A DNA stretch of 64,000 bases from Exiguobacterium sp. Leaf196 (GTDB taxonomy: Bacteria; Bacillota; Bacilli; Exiguobacteriales; Exiguobacteriaceae): positions 137,908-201,907 of the forward strand of contig NZ_LMPV01000001.1 in the NCBI RefSeq assembly GCF_001423965.1, read 5' to 3'. Shown here one piece after another: positions 62,799 through 64,000 of the stretch (positions are counted from its first letter, which is position 1; every line of letters begins with the position of its first letter). The notes under the pieces are model-generated. The model was not told where the DNA came from, made no database searches, and worked only from the letters and a program-made list of their open reading frames with translations. Made by a program: the position numbers and the translations under genes.

Positions 62799-63905
62799 GT
62801 GGAAAAACGCGATTATTATGAAGTACTAGGCGTCGCGCGCGATGCCTCATCAGCGGAAATCAAACGCGCCTACCGAAAGCTTGCCCGGACGTACCACCCG
62901 GACGTCAACAAGGAAGCCGATGCGGATGCAAAATTCAAGGAATTATCGGAAGCGTATGAAGTGTTGTCCGATGACAATAAACGAGCACGTTATGACCAAT
63001 TTGGTCATCAAGATCCATCACAAGGTGGCGGTGGATTCAGTGGAGCTGAAGGATTTGGCGACATCTTCGACATGTTCTTCGGTGGCGGACGTCGTCAAGA
63101 TCCAAATGCCCCACGTAAAGGACAGGACTTACAATACGTTGAGGAAATCGACTTCATGGAATCGGTCACAGGCGTCGAGAAGACGATCACGATCCCAGTC
63201 GAAGAAGATTGCGGTACATGTCATGGTTCGGGTGCTAAACCAGGAACACATCCAGAAACATGTAAACGATGCGGTGGTTCGGGGCACATCAACGTCGAAC
63301 AAAACACGATGTTCGGTCGTGTCGTCAACCAAACAACGTGTTCGACATGTCATGGTCGTGGACAAATCGTCAAGGAGCCATGTGAAACGTGTCGTGGAGC
63401 TGGTCGTGTCCGTAAAAACAAAGATGTCCGTGTCAAAATTCCAGCAGGGATCGACAATGGGCAACAAATTCGTTTAGCAGGCAAAGGGGAAGCCGGTGTC
63501 AACGGTGGACCAGCAGGTGACTTGTATGTCGTCGTCCGTGTCGCAGCACACGAACTGTTCGAACGCGTCGACGATCATATCGTCATGGATATGCCACTTA
63601 CATTTGCGCAAGCAACACTTGGAGATGAGATCGAAGTGCCGACCGTTCATGGCAAGGTCAGTCTGAAGATTCCAGCGGGCACACAGACAGGATCACGTTT
63701 CCGTCTCCGCGGAAAAGGGATGCCGAACGTCCGGTCCGGTCATCATGGTGATCAATACGTCAACGTCGTCGTCATCACACCGAAGAATCTGACGGAACGT
63801 CAAAAAGAACTATTACGGGAATTCAATGAAATCAGCGATGAAAAAGGTGTCGAAGAGCAACACGAAGGTGTCTTCAGCCGGATCAAGACATTCTTTACAG
63901 GGTGA
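62799..63905 (+). CDS. dnaJ: Co-chaperone DnaJ (Hsp40)
   Basis: Stimulates DnaK ATPase. The J domain has [15 protein letters not shown] (HPD), then a Gly/Phe-rich linker ([15 protein letters not shown]) and four zinc repeats [24 protein letters not shown] and CETCRGAG. 368 residues. GTG start after AGAGGAAG. Confidence 0.97.
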   Translation: MEKRDYYEVLGVARDASSAEIKRAYRKLARTYHPDVNKEADADAKFKELSEAYEVLSDDNKRARYDQFGHQDPSQGGGGFSGAEGFGDIFDMFFGGGRRQDPNAPRKGQDLQYVEEIDFMESVTGVEKTITIPVEEDCGTCHGSGAKPGTHPETCKRCGGSGHINVEQNTMFGRVVNQTTCSTCHGRGQIVKEPCETCRGAGRVRKNKDVRVKIPAGIDNGQQIRLAGKGEAGVNGGPAGDLYVVVRVAAHELFERVDDHIVMDMPLTFAQATLGDEIEVPTVHGKVSLKIPAGTQTGSRFRLRGKGMPNVRSGHHGDQYVNVVVITPKNLTERQKELLREFNEISDEKGVEEQHEGVFSRIKTFFTG

Positions 63906-63930
63906 TCACTACAGAGGAGCGTGACAAGAA

Positions 63931-64000
63931 ATGAAATGGTCAGAGATCTGTGTCCATACGACACAAGAAGCCATCGAAGCAGTTTCAAACATCTTACATG
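63931..64000 (+). CDS. prmA: Ribosomal protein L11 methyltransferase PrmA (start only)
   Basis: The last 70 bases open a frame whose 23 residues, MKWSEICVHTTQEAIEAV..., match the start of Bacillus PrmA (MKWSEISIHTTEEAVEAV). Position right after dnaJ also fits. The catalytic part lies outside the window. Confidence 0.88.
   Translation, partial: MKWSEICVHTTQEAIEAVSNILH

Overview
The window looks like a chromosomal segment of a non-sporulating, naturally pigmented Bacillales bacterium, most probably Exiguobacterium. The evidence is gene content: the Bacillus-type yqeG-yqeH-aroE-yhbY-nadD-yqeK-rsfS-yqeM operon, comK/comEA/comEC, addAB, a C30-type carotenoid cluster, and a HrcA/CIRCE heat-shock operon in which the sporulation genes gpr and spoIIP are missing from their usual place between rpsT and lepA. 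Genus is inferred; no rRNA is present. I see no tRNA, rRNA, insertion sequence, prophage or CRISPR array.

Layout. 1-3 kb: end of a CssS-like sensor kinase, a short ComK, a small membrane protein, and a truncated-hemoglobin pair on the minus strand. 3-13 kb: addB-addA (recombination repair), then a response regulator overlapping a large hybrid-sensing histidine kinase. 13.7-23 kb: carotenoid locus. A plus-strand operon (two CrtN-type desaturases, CrtM synthase) and a minus-strand operon (CruF-like protein, acyltransferase, glycosyltransferase, CrtP-type oxygenase) converge on a 420-base gap. That gap holds no credible protein but is packed with hairpins; read on the minus strand, most loops are runs of C (four are the identical hexaloop TCCCCG). 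With a promoter-like sequence at one end and a bidirectional terminator at the other, it looks like an undescribed regulatory RNA that could pair with G-rich ribosome binding sites. This is the main novelty candidate.

23-28 kb: pssA, a ybaK-type deacylase, a MATE exporter, an enoyl-CoA hydratase/isomerase behind a FadR-like operator, and a CPA2 antiporter whose ribosome binding site can be hidden in a hairpin. 28-39 kb: a starch/maltodextrin regulon made of a cytoplasmic neopullulanase (minus), a MdxEFG-type ABC importer without its own ATPase, a membrane-anchored extracellular alpha-amylase, a LacI-family regulator and maltose phosphorylase. Repeated TGCAANCGNTTGCA operators and CcpA cre sites lie in its control regions.

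39-45 kb: a YitT-family protein, a HAD phosphatase, DUF2929 protein, isoaspartyl dipeptidase, a membrane thioredoxin overlapping phosphatidylserine decarboxylase, and an ArsB/NhaD-type permease. 45-64 kb: the conserved housekeeping block, with yqeG to yqeM (ribosome assembly, NAD and shikimate steps), comEA-comEC (DNA uptake), yqzM, holA, rpsT, lepA, hemW, and hrcA-grpE-dnaK-dnaJ-prmA, the last cut by the window end.

All assignments rest on reading protein motifs and gene order by eye; no database search was run.
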